Shown one piece after another: positions 48,862 to 56,666 of a DNA stretch of 59,479 nucleotides. The DNA comes from Nocardioides sp. (GTDB lineage Bacteria > Actinomycetota > Actinomycetes > Propionibacteriales > Nocardioidaceae). Position 1 is the stretch's first letter, and each line of letters begins with the position of its first letter. A program made the position numbers and the translations under genes. The notes under the pieces are model-generated. The model had not been told where the DNA came from and did not search any database. It saw nothing but the letters and a program-made list of their open reading frames with translations. The stretch is from assembly GCF_014360585.1 (NCBI RefSeq), contig NZ_JACIXG010000026.1, positions 1 to 59,479 on the forward strand, in the 5' to 3' direction.

Positions 48862-48943
48862 TGAGCGAGCGCCAGCGAGCGACCATAGGCCTCAGGCCGC
48901 CGCGTCCGTATTCTTCGCCCACATCGACGGAGGCGGCGGCATG
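48862..48943 (+). repeat. ~80-bp intergenic repeat, copy B
   Basis: It begins TGAGCGAGCGCCAGCGAGCG, contains GCCGCCGCGTCCGTATTCT in the middle and ends GACGGAGGCGGCGGC, directly followed by the ATG of the DUF2530 gene. The GCCGCCGCGTCCGTA part and the end are inverted complements (one internal mismatch region). The GGAGG of the element acts as the ribosome-binding site of the downstream gene. It is related to copies A, C and D. Confidence 0.85.
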
Positions 48944-49330
48944 AACGACCAGTACCGCGACGAGGACTACTCCGGCGCCTACCCGGAGCAGCAGTACGAC
49001 GGGTACGACGGCGGCCACTACCCCGAGGTGGGCGGCTACCCGCAGGACTACGGCTACGAGGAGCCGCCTGTCGAGGAGCCCGCCGCGGAGCGCCCGGAGC
49101 CGAAGATCGAGCTGGTCGACGAGGACGGCATCCGGGCGTTCGAGCTCGCCACTCTCGGCTGGCTCGTCGGGTTCGTCGCCCTGCTCCCGTTCTGGGGGCT
49201 GCTCAACGACCGCGGCTGGACCTGGTGGATCTGGACCTGCCTGGCGGCCTTCGGCATCGGCGCCATCGGCATCGAGCTGACCCGGCGCCGCAAGGTGCGC
49301 CGGCTGCGCGCCGAGGGGCTGCAGCTCTAG
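48941..49330 (+). CDS. DUF2530 domain membrane protein
   Basis: 129 residues from ATG at 48941. A Tyr/Gly/Glu-rich N-terminus (QYRDEDYSGAYPEQQYDGYD) of ~55 residues, then DUF2530 with two transmembrane helices: LATLGWLVGFVALLPFWGLL and WTWWIWTCLAAFGIGAIGIE, ending in RRRKVRRLRAEGLQL. Function unknown. Together with DUF3027 and a MarR gene it forms a common actinobacterial neighbourhood. Its ribosome-binding site comes from repeat copy B. Confidence 0.88.
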   Translation: MNDQYRDEDYSGAYPEQQYDGYDGGHYPEVGGYPQDYGYEEPPVEEPAAERPEPKIELVDEDGIRAFELATLGWLVGFVALLPFWGLLNDRGWTWWIWTCLAAFGIGAIGIELTRRRKVRRLRAEGLQL

Positions 49331-49353
49331 GGCAGCGCCAGAGCCTGAGAGGC

Positions 49354-50232
49354 CTAGAAGGTCTCGACGTCGGCGCTGATGGTGTCGAAGACCGGGTCCG
49401 GCAGCGGCAGCGGCTCGTGCTTCTTCGCCAGCCGCACCTCCGAGTGCGCACCGCACCCGTGGTTGAGGCTGACCACCTTGCCGTCGTCGTTGGCGTCGCC
49501 GTTGGCGCAGACGCCGAAGCTCGACGCGAGATGGCCGGTCAGCCGGACCAGGAAGCCACAGCTGTGGCACTGGTCGGGGGCAGCCTGCGCGAGCGGCGCC
49601 TCGGGACCACCGTCGCCGGTGTACCAACGCTCCGCGGCGGCGTCGAAGCCGGAGGTGGACAGGGTCCGGACACGGCCGAGGCCGAGGTCCTTCGCGACCT
49701 CGCGCACCTGGGCCTTCTCGTCGGCGTCGAGCGGGTCGTCACCGAAGGCGTACGTCGGGACCAGCCGCGCGTCGTCGTCCTCGACCGGGAGGAGATCCCC
49801 GGGCGAGAGGTCGCCTGGCTTGATCCGCTCGCGGTAGGGCACCCAGGCGGGCGCGACGATCGCAGCGTCACCGGGGACCAGGACGATCTCGTTGATCGTC
49901 ACCGGAGCGTCGACGCCGAATCCCGGACCGTCCAGGGTGGGCACGGTGACGAGCGTGACCGACCAGTGCCAGCCCACGTACCCCTTGCGGGAGCAGGCGA
50001 ACAGGTGGGTCACGACGCCTGGGCCGGCGCCCTCCTCGGCCACATGGCCGAGGTGTTCTCCGACGTCACCTGCTGGCACGTCGGACAGGAGCGCGGCGCG
50101 GGCCTCGTCGACGGCAGCGACGGCCGTCGCATCGGCGTACGGGGTCGAGATCACGATCCACATCTTCGCCCACAGGCGTCTCAGGTTCCACTTCGGGGTC
50201 ACCTTGCGCCACCACAACCTGAACTTCCGCAC
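49354..50232 (-). CDS. DUF3027 domain protein
   Basis: Up to 292 residues. DUF3027 core: VDEARAALLSDVPAGDVGEH, YVGWHWSVTLVTVPTLDG, VVLVPGD-like EIVLVPGDAAIVAPAWVPYR, and a C-terminal zinc-ribbon-like CHSCGFLVRLTGHLASSFGV. The start is uncertain: GTG at 50232 adds the Trp/Arg/Lys-rich MRKFRLWWRKVTPKWNLRRL; ATG at 50163 or GTG at 50154 would begin closer to known homology. I keep the long form because the extra codons have the same extreme third-position GC as the rest. Role unknown. Confidence 0.85.
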   Translation of the reverse strand: MRKFRLWWRKVTPKWNLRRLWAKMWIVISTPYADATAVAAVDEARAALLSDVPAGDVGEHLGHVAEEGAGPGVVTHLFACSRKGYVGWHWSVTLVTVPTLDGPGFGVDAPVTINEIVLVPGDAAIVAPAWVPYRERIKPGDLSPGDLLPVEDDDARLVPTYAFGDDPLDADEKAQVREVAKDLGLGRVRTLSTSGFDAAAERWYTGDGGPEAPLAQAAPDQCHSCGFLVRLTGHLASSFGVCANGDANDDGKVVSLNHGCGAHSEVRLAKKHEPLPLPDPVFDTISADVETF

Positions 50233-50295
50233 AACGCGTGATCCTCCCAGACGTACGCCGCTACTGCACAGTCACGGCATGTATTGAGACGACAA

Positions 50296-50323
50296 CACCC
50301 GCCGAGCATGGCTACGGCGGGTG
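50296..50323 (-). terminator. terminator hairpin of conservon 2
   Basis: CACCCGCCG (50296-50304) pairs perfectly with CGGCGGGTG (50315-50323) around a 10-base loop, 15 bp past the GTPase stop. It lies between conservon 2 and DUF3027, both on the minus strand. Confidence 0.7.
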
Positions 50324-50338
50324 CTGGCTGTCGCTGGA

Positions 50339-50917
50339 TTACTGCAGAGCGCGCGTGGAGACCATGGAGAGGACGTACTCGACGAGCGAGATCAGCGTCG
50401 CCTTGGTCGACTGACGGTCGCGGGCGTCACAGGTGACGATCGGGATGTCCGGGCGCAGAGCCAGAGCCTCGCGGATCTGCTCCGGCTTGTAGGCCTGGTT
50501 GGCGCCGAAGACGTTGTGGGCGACGACGAACGGCACGTTGCGGGACTCGAAGTAGTCGATCGCGCCGAAGGAGTCGGCGAGACGACGGGTGTCGATGAGC
50601 ACCACAGCGCCGATGGCACCCTGGGTCAGGTCGTCCCACATGAACCAGAACCGGTTCTGACCGGGTGTCCCGAACAGGTAGAGGATCAGGTCGGAGTCGA
50701 GGGAGACCCGGCCGAAGTCCATCGCGACCGTGGTGGTCTTCTTGTTCGGCACTGCGGAGAGGTCATCGACGCCGGCGGTCGCCTGCGTCATCACGGCCTC
50801 GGTCGTCAGCGGAACGATCTCCGAGACGGAACCCACGAAGGTCGTCTTACCAACGCCGAACCCGCCGGCGATGACGATCTTCGCAGACATTGTCGCCTGC
50901 TTGGAGTCGGTGGTCAC
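50339..50917 (-). CDS. conservon 2 GTPase (CvnD family)
   Basis: 192 residues. P-loop IVIAGGFGVGKTTFVGSVSE, TTVAMDFGRVSLDSDLILYL, G3-like FGTPGQNRFWFMWDDLTQGA. The G4 position reads AHNVFGAN, so both the Lys and the guanine-specifying Asp of NKxD are gone. The paralogue at 14064 keeps the Asp. It is the last gene of the four-gene conservon 2. Confidence 0.93.
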   Translation of the reverse strand: MTTDSKQATMSAKIVIAGGFGVGKTTFVGSVSEIVPLTTEAVMTQATAGVDDLSAVPNKKTTTVAMDFGRVSLDSDLILYLFGTPGQNRFWFMWDDLTQGAIGAVVLIDTRRLADSFGAIDYFESRNVPFVVAHNVFGANQAYKPEQIREALALRPDIPIVTCDARDRQSTKATLISLVEYVLSMVSTRALQ

Positions 50918-50930
50918 TGCAATACTCCTG

Positions 50931-51281
50931 TCAAAGCTTCCTCAGGCCGGACAGCACGCGCTCGAGGAGAGCGGTGTCCGGGGCGTCCGGGACCTTGCTG
51001 GCGTGCACCTGCACCACGCCGCGCTCCGCAAGGTCACCGATCAGGACTCGGGCGACACCCAGGGGCACCCGGATGAGCGCCGCTACCTCGGCGACGGAAC
51101 GGCTCTCACGGCAGAGCTCTGCGATCGTCCGCTCCTCGGGCGACCGGACGTAGCCGTCGATCACGTAGCGGTCCGTGATCACCAGGGCTTCTATCGGGAA
51201 GACGCGCTTGGGTTGCGTGCGGCCACGGGTCAGGGCATACGGCCTGACCAGCGGCGGCGGTTCGGATGCGTGGTTGCTCAC
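50931..51281 (-). CDS. conservon 2 DUF742 protein (CvnC family)
   Basis: 116 residues from GTG at 51281, which has TAGGAC ~9 bp upstream. DUF742 core LVRPYALTRGRTQPKRVFPI, then RSVAEVAALIRVPLGVARVL and a C-terminus ALLERVLSGLRKL. An in-frame GTG at 51353 would overlap the Roadblock gene by 44 bp and add a Pro-rich segment; this is less likely. Confidence 0.92.
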   Translation of the reverse strand: MSNHASEPPPLVRPYALTRGRTQPKRVFPIEALVITDRYVIDGYVRSPEERTIAELCRESRSVAEVAALIRVPLGVARVLIGDLAERGVVQVHASKVPDAPDTALLERVLSGLRKL

Positions 51282-51309
51282 GATCTCGGTCCTAGGGTCG
51301 GGGCACTGA

Positions 51310-51705
51310 TCAGGCGCCGGTTCTGGTGTCGGGGGTGAGGGCGGTGGCAACACGCGAGATCAACAGCTGCATCTGGTAGCCAACCTGTCCCAGATCGCAG
51401 TCGGGGGCGGCAAGGGCAGCAAGGCTGGAGCCCTCACCAACCGCCATGAGGACCAGATAGCCACCATCCATCTCGATGACCATCTGCTGGACATTACCCG
51501 CCGCGAAGCACCGAGCTGCTCCCTGGGTAAGACTGGTGAGACCGGAGGCGATCGCCGAGAGCTGGTCGGCCCGGTCCGGGGGGAAGTCGACGGAGCTGGC
51601 CATCGGCATGCCATCAGCCGACACCAAGATCGCGTGAGCGATGTCAGGGGTGCGCTGGGTCAGGCTGTCGACAAGCCAGTCCAGTCCTGCGGGGGCCGTT
51701 GTCAC
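51310..51705 (-). CDS. conservon 2 Roadblock/LC7 protein (CvnB family)
   Basis: 131 residues. LDWLVDSLTQRTPDIAHAIL, VSADGMPMASSVDFPPDRAD, QMVIEMDGGYLVLMAVGEGS and the end LLISRVATALTPDTRTGA are typical of CvnB. The ATG overlaps the receptor stop by 4 bp. Confidence 0.94.
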   Translation of the reverse strand: MTTAPAGLDWLVDSLTQRTPDIAHAILVSADGMPMASSVDFPPDRADQLSAIASGLTSLTQGAARCFAAGNVQQMVIEMDGGYLVLMAVGEGSSLAALAAPDCDLGQVGYQMQLLISRVATALTPDTRTGA

Positions 51706-54700
51706 TGCTGCTCCTCACCTTCGGGGTTGCTTTCCGCCTCAGCGGGGTTGTTGCGGGCGCGGCTGACGCCCTTCTGGAAGCTGGACAGGCCACGGGTGCG
51801 GCGAGCGTCCATATTACGCGGACCTGAGGCCGCTGGGGTGACGGCTGGGGCCGCACCTGGGATCAGGTTCTGACCCGGGACACGCACCGGGAGGCCACCT
51901 TGGGTCACCGTCGCTGGCTCCTGCTCCTGCAGCTGCTCCAGCTCCTGCGCCCGTCGCCAACCCTCGTCACCCGGCGAGGACCAGCTCGTCGGCGTGGTCG
52001 GTTCGTCGTCCTGAGCCGCCGGCTCCTCGACGGGAGCACCCGCCGGGGCGGCCGCAGCAGCGGCGTCGCCGGCCCTGGCACCGGTGTCGGTCTTGGCGGC
52101 CGGAGCAGCGATCGGGTCGGTGAGCGGGTCGCCCTTGGCCTCCATCGCCCGGCGCGCGCCCAGCGGGCGACGGCGGGTGAACCACTCGGACTGGAGGTCG
52201 TCGAAGATCGAGCTTCCCTCGTCATCGAGGATCGGAACCTCGGTGGTCGAGTCGAGCGGGTTCGCCGAGTTGGTCGGCTCCGGAGCCATCGGGCCCATCG
52301 GGCTCGGGGCGATCGCGTCACCGGCAGGACCGAACGGGTCGTCGTCGGGACCGAAGCCCGGCGGCGGCGTGCGCGGCGTGGTGCGCTCGTTGGGACGCTC
52401 GAACGTGCGGAACGCGCCGGTGTCGGTGCCGAACGGGCTGCCACCCTGGCCGCCCGGTTCGCGACGAGGGAGCTCGCCGGCGTCGGTGCTCGGGTCGAAG
52501 CGACCGTCGGGGAAGCGCGCAGCCAGGTCCTCGGCCTTGCGAACCGGGAGCATGCTGGACAGGAAGTTCTGCTGCGGGCCGCTCTGGTTCTGCTGCGGGG
52601 CCGGCGGCTGATGGGAGCCGAACGGGTCCGCACCGAACTGCTGCTGGCTGCCGCTGAACTGCTGCGGCTGGGCCGGGAAGCTGCCCGTGCGTGCGGTGTG
52701 CGGCTCGAAGCCGGGGTCGCCCGGCATCGGCGGGACGCCACCGTAGGCGGGCTGCTGACCCGTGTGGGTGCCGGTCTGACCGTAGCCGTTGTGCTGGCCG
52801 GACTGACCGTCGCCGCCCTGCTGTGCGAAGCCCGCCGAACCGCCACCGGAGAGGTTGGGGTGGTTGGAGGCGCCGGGCGTACGGCTCGGCAGCGCCGGGG
52901 GCGCTGCGGCGGAGGCCATGGGTGCCTCGGGCGCCGGAAGGGCGCCGACAGGCACGTCGTAGGGGTTGCCACCGGTATGCGGCTGGGCGTCGTAGGCCGG
53001 CATCCCGTACTGCATCTCGTAGGGGAGCTCGCCGGTGCCCGGGTAGCCGCCGGCCTGCTGGCCGTAGCCGCCCTGCTGGAAGGCGTAGGCGTCGAAGCCC
53101 TGCTGCTGACCCGACGGGGCCTCGACGGCGTGAGCGCCGACGATGGTGGTGACCGGCATCTCGACGCGCGCGACCACACCGCGGGGGCGGTTGGGCACGA
53201 GCTCGATGTAGAGGCCGTGACGCGCCGCCAGGCGCGCGACCACGACCAGACCCATCATCCGGGCGACGTCGGCGTCGAGGCCGGTCGCGCGGCGCAGCTT
53301 CATGTTGGCGGCGTCGAGCTCCTCCGGCGTCATGCCGATGCCGAGGTCCTCGATCTCGACCAGCAGCGGCGCGGCCGGACCGGCGCGGAAGGTGCGGATC
53401 GTGACCGCGGTGTCGGGCGGGGAGAAGTTGGTGGCGTTCTCGATCAGCTCCGCGAGCAGGTGCACGAGGTCACCTGCGATCGCACCCTCGAACTCGGCGT
53501 TCTCGTCGGAGTCGATGTCGACCCGGGCGAACTGCTCGATCTCGGAGGCCGCGGCGCGGAGCACGTCGAGGACCGGGACCGGGCCACGAGCGGCGTGGCC
53601 GATCTCGCCGCCGGCGAGAACCAGGAGGGACTCGTCGTTGCGGCGCATTCGGGTGGCGAGGTGGTCCAGGCGGAACAGGTTCGCGAGGTCATCCGGGTCC
53701 TGCTCGTTGGCCTCGAGCTGGTCGATGAGCTGGAGCTGGCGCTCGACGAGGCTCTGCGAACGGCGCGAGAGGTTCATGAACATCTTGTCGACGTTCGTAC
53801 GCAGCTCGGCCTGCTCGCCGGCCAGTCGGATCGCCTCGACGTGGACCGCGTCGAACGCGTCCGCGACGTCACCGATCTCGTCTCGGCGAGCGATGTCCAG
53901 GGGCTCGACATGGGTGTCGACCGGGCCTTCGGCCTGGTTCATGTAGGCGACTCGCTCAGGCAGGTCGTGGTTGGCCAGGTTGTAGGCCAGACGACGCAGC
54001 TGGCTCAGCGGCGACAGGATGGAGCGGGCCGCGACCAGCCCGACGGCGAGGGCGAAGATCAGAACGCCGAGGACCAGCAGGCCGATGATGATGGCGTCGC
54101 GGCTCGCGTCGGACTTGATCTGAGCGACGTCGGCGCTGATCTCCTCGGCGGTCTGGACGATCAGCTTCTGCAGACCACGGATGAACTCCGTGCTGGCCTC
54201 GGTGTACTGGTCCGGGGTCATCTTGACCCGGTCGATGCTGCCGCTGGAGATCACCTGGTTGACGACCCGGTGGGCAGGCGCCCCGATCGAGCCCTGCTCG
54301 GTGGTCTCGTTGGTCAGCTCGTCGAGAACCTGACGGATCTCGTCGGACGTCTTCACGTAGTAGTCCGCCGTGGACAGGCGCCACTTGGCCTCTGCGCGGG
54401 CGAGCTCGGCGAACTGGGCGTCGCTGAGGACGTCGGGGTTGGTCTCACCCCTCCCCTCGGCGGCGGCCTTCTCGTTCAGCGCCTTCATCATGATCGCGCG
54501 CTCGACACCCATGGCCTCTGAGGCGGAGCGCACGTTGCTGATCGCGGAGATCTTCGAGAAGACCTCGTCGTCCTCGAGCGTCGGCATCTGCGCCGAGATG
54601 CCGAAGAGGTTGTTCATCACGGTGGTGTAGGCCAGCTGGGCCTCGACCTGGGTGTCCTTCTCCTGGATCTGCGCACGCAGGTCGTCGATGCCGTTCAGCG

Positions 54701-55082
54701 CCTGCTGGATCTCGACGATGCTGTTCTCGAGGTCCTTGTCCTCGCCGGCGTCGATCTCCTTCGCCTTGGCGCTCCACGCCTCGATCGACTCATCGGTCGT
54801 CTGCTGCAGCGGCCGCATGACGACCTCGGGAACACCAGCGAGCGCACCGTCACGCTCGAAGAGGATGTTGATCGCGAGGTTGTAGGTGTCAGGCAGCGCC
54901 TGGGCGACGGTCTCGGCCTGGCGTGCTTCCGCCTGGGCGGAGAGGGCGCGCGAAATGCTCAACCCACCGAACACCATCGCCGCGATGGTCGGGACGAGCA
55001 GCACGAAGATGAGGCGCGCTCGAATTCCCTGCCAGGGCTTACGTTCCGGACGGTGGGCTGTGCTTGCGTATGGCTCGGCCAT
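51702..55082 (-). CDS. conservon 2 receptor: NIT-HAMP-HATPase sensor (CvnA)
   Basis: 1126 residues from ATG at 55082, with GAGGGAG just upstream. TM1 about 24-44; extracytoplasmic nitrate/nitrite-sensing (NIT-type) domain about 45-325 (LFERDGALAGVPEVVMRPLQ, LRAQIQEKDTQVEAQLAYT, APAHRVVNQVISSGSIDRVK); TM2 about 335-357 (AIIIGLLVLGVLIFALAVGL); HAMP; helical segment ERQLQLIDQLEANEQDPDDL; HATPase with N box LLAELIENATNFSPPDTAV and G1 IEDLGIGMTPEEL. From about residue 650 a ~470-residue Gly/Gln/Pro-rich tail follows. Ligand identity is inferred from the domain only. No cognate response regulator is present, as usual for conservons. Confidence 0.95.
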   Translation of the reverse strand: MAEPYASTAHRPERKPWQGIRARLIFVLLVPTIAAMVFGGLSISRALSAQAEARQAETVAQALPDTYNLAINILFERDGALAGVPEVVMRPLQQTTDESIEAWSAKAKEIDAGEDKDLENSIVEIQQALNGIDDLRAQIQEKDTQVEAQLAYTTVMNNLFGISAQMPTLEDDEVFSKISAISNVRSASEAMGVERAIMMKALNEKAAAEGRGETNPDVLSDAQFAELARAEAKWRLSTADYYVKTSDEIRQVLDELTNETTEQGSIGAPAHRVVNQVISSGSIDRVKMTPDQYTEASTEFIRGLQKLIVQTAEEISADVAQIKSDASRDAIIIGLLVLGVLIFALAVGLVAARSILSPLSQLRRLAYNLANHDLPERVAYMNQAEGPVDTHVEPLDIARRDEIGDVADAFDAVHVEAIRLAGEQAELRTNVDKMFMNLSRRSQSLVERQLQLIDQLEANEQDPDDLANLFRLDHLATRMRRNDESLLVLAGGEIGHAARGPVPVLDVLRAAASEIEQFARVDIDSDENAEFEGAIAGDLVHLLAELIENATNFSPPDTAVTIRTFRAGPAAPLLVEIEDLGIGMTPEELDAANMKLRRATGLDADVARMMGLVVVARLAARHGLYIELVPNRPRGVVARVEMPVTTIVGAHAVEAPSGQQQGFDAYAFQQGGYGQQAGGYPGTGELPYEMQYGMPAYDAQPHTGGNPYDVPVGALPAPEAPMASAAAPPALPSRTPGASNHPNLSGGGSAGFAQQGGDGQSGQHNGYGQTGTHTGQQPAYGGVPPMPGDPGFEPHTARTGSFPAQPQQFSGSQQQFGADPFGSHQPPAPQQNQSGPQQNFLSSMLPVRKAEDLAARFPDGRFDPSTDAGELPRREPGGQGGSPFGTDTGAFRTFERPNERTTPRTPPPGFGPDDDPFGPAGDAIAPSPMGPMAPEPTNSANPLDSTTEVPILDDEGSSIFDDLQSEWFTRRRPLGARRAMEAKGDPLTDPIAAPAAKTDTGARAGDAAAAAAPAGAPVEEPAAQDDEPTTPTSWSSPGDEGWRRAQELEQLQEQEPATVTQGGLPVRVPGQNLIPGAAPAVTPAASGPRNMDARRTRGLSSFQKGVSRARNNPAEAESNPEGEEQQ

Positions 55083-55473
55083 TACTCCCTCTCGTGGCCA
55101 TGTCACATCAATCCCGAGAGGCGCGCACCATCTGTGGCGCACACCCCAGTCCCCCGCCGCGAAGACTGCTGGCACCCGGGCGTACCTGTCTGCAGTCTTT
55201 GGCGACGTAAACTTACGTCATAAGTGGTCTCGATTACCAATGGTGTACGAAATCATTTGCAAATCTATGGAGGGGCAGGCGGAGTATATGCCCCACCCGC
55301 GTGAGGGACGATACGTCGAACCATCCGATGCCCGTCGATGCCGCCGATGACCGGAGAGGGGAATACCCCACGCGTCTCTGGGCGGCGAGGACTAGGCTCT
55401 TCCGCGTCGGCCGTCAAAGTCGCCGGACGACGTACGTTTGAAGCGCTGATGCGCGAGGAAGGGGCAAGCTGCC
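55083..55473. promoter_or_regulatory. divergent promoter region, conservon 2 and cspA
   Basis: About 390 bp without a gene, unusually AT-rich in its centre. Two perfect palindromes stand out: GACGTAAACTTACGTC (55204-55219) and ATTTGCAAAT (55255-55264), with starts ~51 bp apart. Either may be an operator for the conservon promoter (minus) or the cold-shock gene (plus). I could not fix -10/-35 boxes. Confidence 0.55.
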
Positions 55474-55872
55474 GTGCCTACTGGCAAGGTCAAGTGGTTC
55501 GACGCCACCAAGGGCTTCGGGTTTCTGTCACAGGACGACGGTCCGGACGTGTACGTCCACGCCGACGCGCTCCCAGAGGGCACTGCCAAGACCTTGAAGG
55601 CCGGCACCCGGGTCGAGTTCGGCATCGCCCAGGGGCGCCGTGGTGAGCAGGCGCTCTCGGTGACCATCCTGGAGCGCGCGCCTTCCGTCGCCGGGCGCCA
55701 GCGGGCCGCCAAGCGCCGCAACCCCGAGGAGATGGAGCTGATCGTCGAGAACGTGATCAAGCTCCTCGACGACATCCGGGACGGCTACGCCCAGGGGCGC
55801 CCGCCCACGCGGGAGCTGGCGAAGAAGGTCTCCCCCGCGCTGCGCCAGATCGCCGACGAGTTCGAGCTCTGA
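55474..55872 (+). CDS. cold-shock domain protein with helical C-terminal extension
   Basis: 132 residues, GTG start. Residues 1 to ~67 are a cold-shock domain (GKVKWFDATKGFGFLSQDDG with RNP1 KGFGF, and DVYVHADALP as RNP2). The remaining ~65 residues (RQRAAKRRNPEEMELIVENV, IKLLDDIRDGYAQGRPPTRE, LAKKVSPALRQIADEFEL) form a charged helical module not present in CspA. It binds single-stranded RNA or DNA. In many actinobacteria this long Csp is a neighbour of DUF3027; here conservon 2 lies between them. Confidence 0.94.
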   Translation: MPTGKVKWFDATKGFGFLSQDDGPDVYVHADALPEGTAKTLKAGTRVEFGIAQGRRGEQALSVTILERAPSVAGRQRAAKRRNPEEMELIVENVIKLLDDIRDGYAQGRPPTRELAKKVSPALRQIADEFEL

Positions 55873-55876
55873 TCCT

Positions 55877-56584
55877 CTAGATCCAGCTCAAGTCGGGGAT
55901 CAGGGTCTGTACGCCGACCACCAGGCCGGCGAGGTTGACGGCCAGCAGGACGAGGATCCAGAGCACAGACGGGATGCCGGTCAGGCCGGCGAGCTGGTCG
56001 GGGTCGGATCCCCGGCGGCCTCGCTCGCCGCGGCCGAGGAGCTCGAGGAGCGGCCGCGGCGAGGCGAGCAGGAGCAGCCAGGTCACCAAGGTGGCGACGA
56101 TCGTCTGGAGGCGGCCGTCGGCGTACCAGCTGATCGCGCCCAGTGCGGCGCCGAGCACCAGCAGGACGACGAGGCCGTAGCCGTTGCGTACCCACAGCAG
56201 GAGCACGAGCATCGCCGCCACCAGCAGCCACAGCAGTCCCAGGGCGTGGCTGGCCGCGAGCATGGTCGCGCTCAGCAGACCGAGGAGCGCCGGCGCGAGA
56301 TAGCCGGCGGCGAGCATCGCCACCATCCCCGGCCCGGTAGGCTTGCCTCGGGAGAGCGTGACCCCCGAGGTGTCGGAGTGGAGCTTGATCCCGGACAGGC
56401 GCCGGCCGACCAGGACCGCCACCACCGCGTGGCCGGCCTCGTGGACCACGGTGACGCCGAGTCGTACGGTGCTCCAGCTCCCACGCCATATGACCAGCGT
56501 CAGAGCGACGAGTCCGGCGCCGATCAGCCAGGGCGCTTCGGGGACGGTCTGGGTCGCGGTGATCGTGTCCCAGAACTCCCTCAC
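55877..56584 (-). CDS. M50-type site-2-protease-like membrane metallopeptidase
   Basis: 235 residues from GTG at 56584, with GGAGGGGG ~8 bp upstream. The zinc motif HExxH appears as VTVVHEAGHAVVAVLVG (about residues 43-59), followed by about six transmembrane helices (MVAMLAAGYLAPALLGLLSA, LLWLLVAAMLVLLLWVRNGY). It is close to the actinobacterial M50B-like family, whose substrates are unknown. The ribosome-binding site and start codon come from repeat copy C. It ends 4 bp before the convergent cold-shock gene. Confidence 0.88.
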   Translation of the reverse strand: MREFWDTITATQTVPEAPWLIGAGLVALTLVIWRGSWSTVRLGVTVVHEAGHAVVAVLVGRRLSGIKLHSDTSGVTLSRGKPTGPGMVAMLAAGYLAPALLGLLSATMLAASHALGLLWLLVAAMLVLLLWVRNGYGLVVLLVLGAALGAISWYADGRLQTIVATLVTWLLLLASPRPLLELLGRGERGRRGSDPDQLAGLTGIPSVLWILVLLAVNLAGLVVGVQTLIPDLSWI

Positions 56585-56666
56585 GCCGCCCCCTCCGTAG
56601 CGCAAGCGCCAGAATACGAAGGCGACGGCGTGTTGCGCTCGTGGTTCACTCGCTGACGCTCGCTCA
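56582..56666 (-). repeat. ~80-bp intergenic repeat, copy C
   Basis: On the minus strand it begins TGAGCGAGCGTCAGCGAG at the larE stop codon and ends CTACGGAGGGGGCGGC, directly followed by the GTG of the M50 gene. The middle has GCCTTCGTATTCTGGCGC in place of the CCGCTTCCGTATTCT of copy A. It thus spans exactly from the stop of one gene to the start of the next. Confidence 0.85.

Noticed and set aside
51900..54521. An 873-codon plus-strand open frame antisense to the conservon 2 receptor
   Set aside because: It is the mirror of a strongly supported gene and has no recognisable domain.
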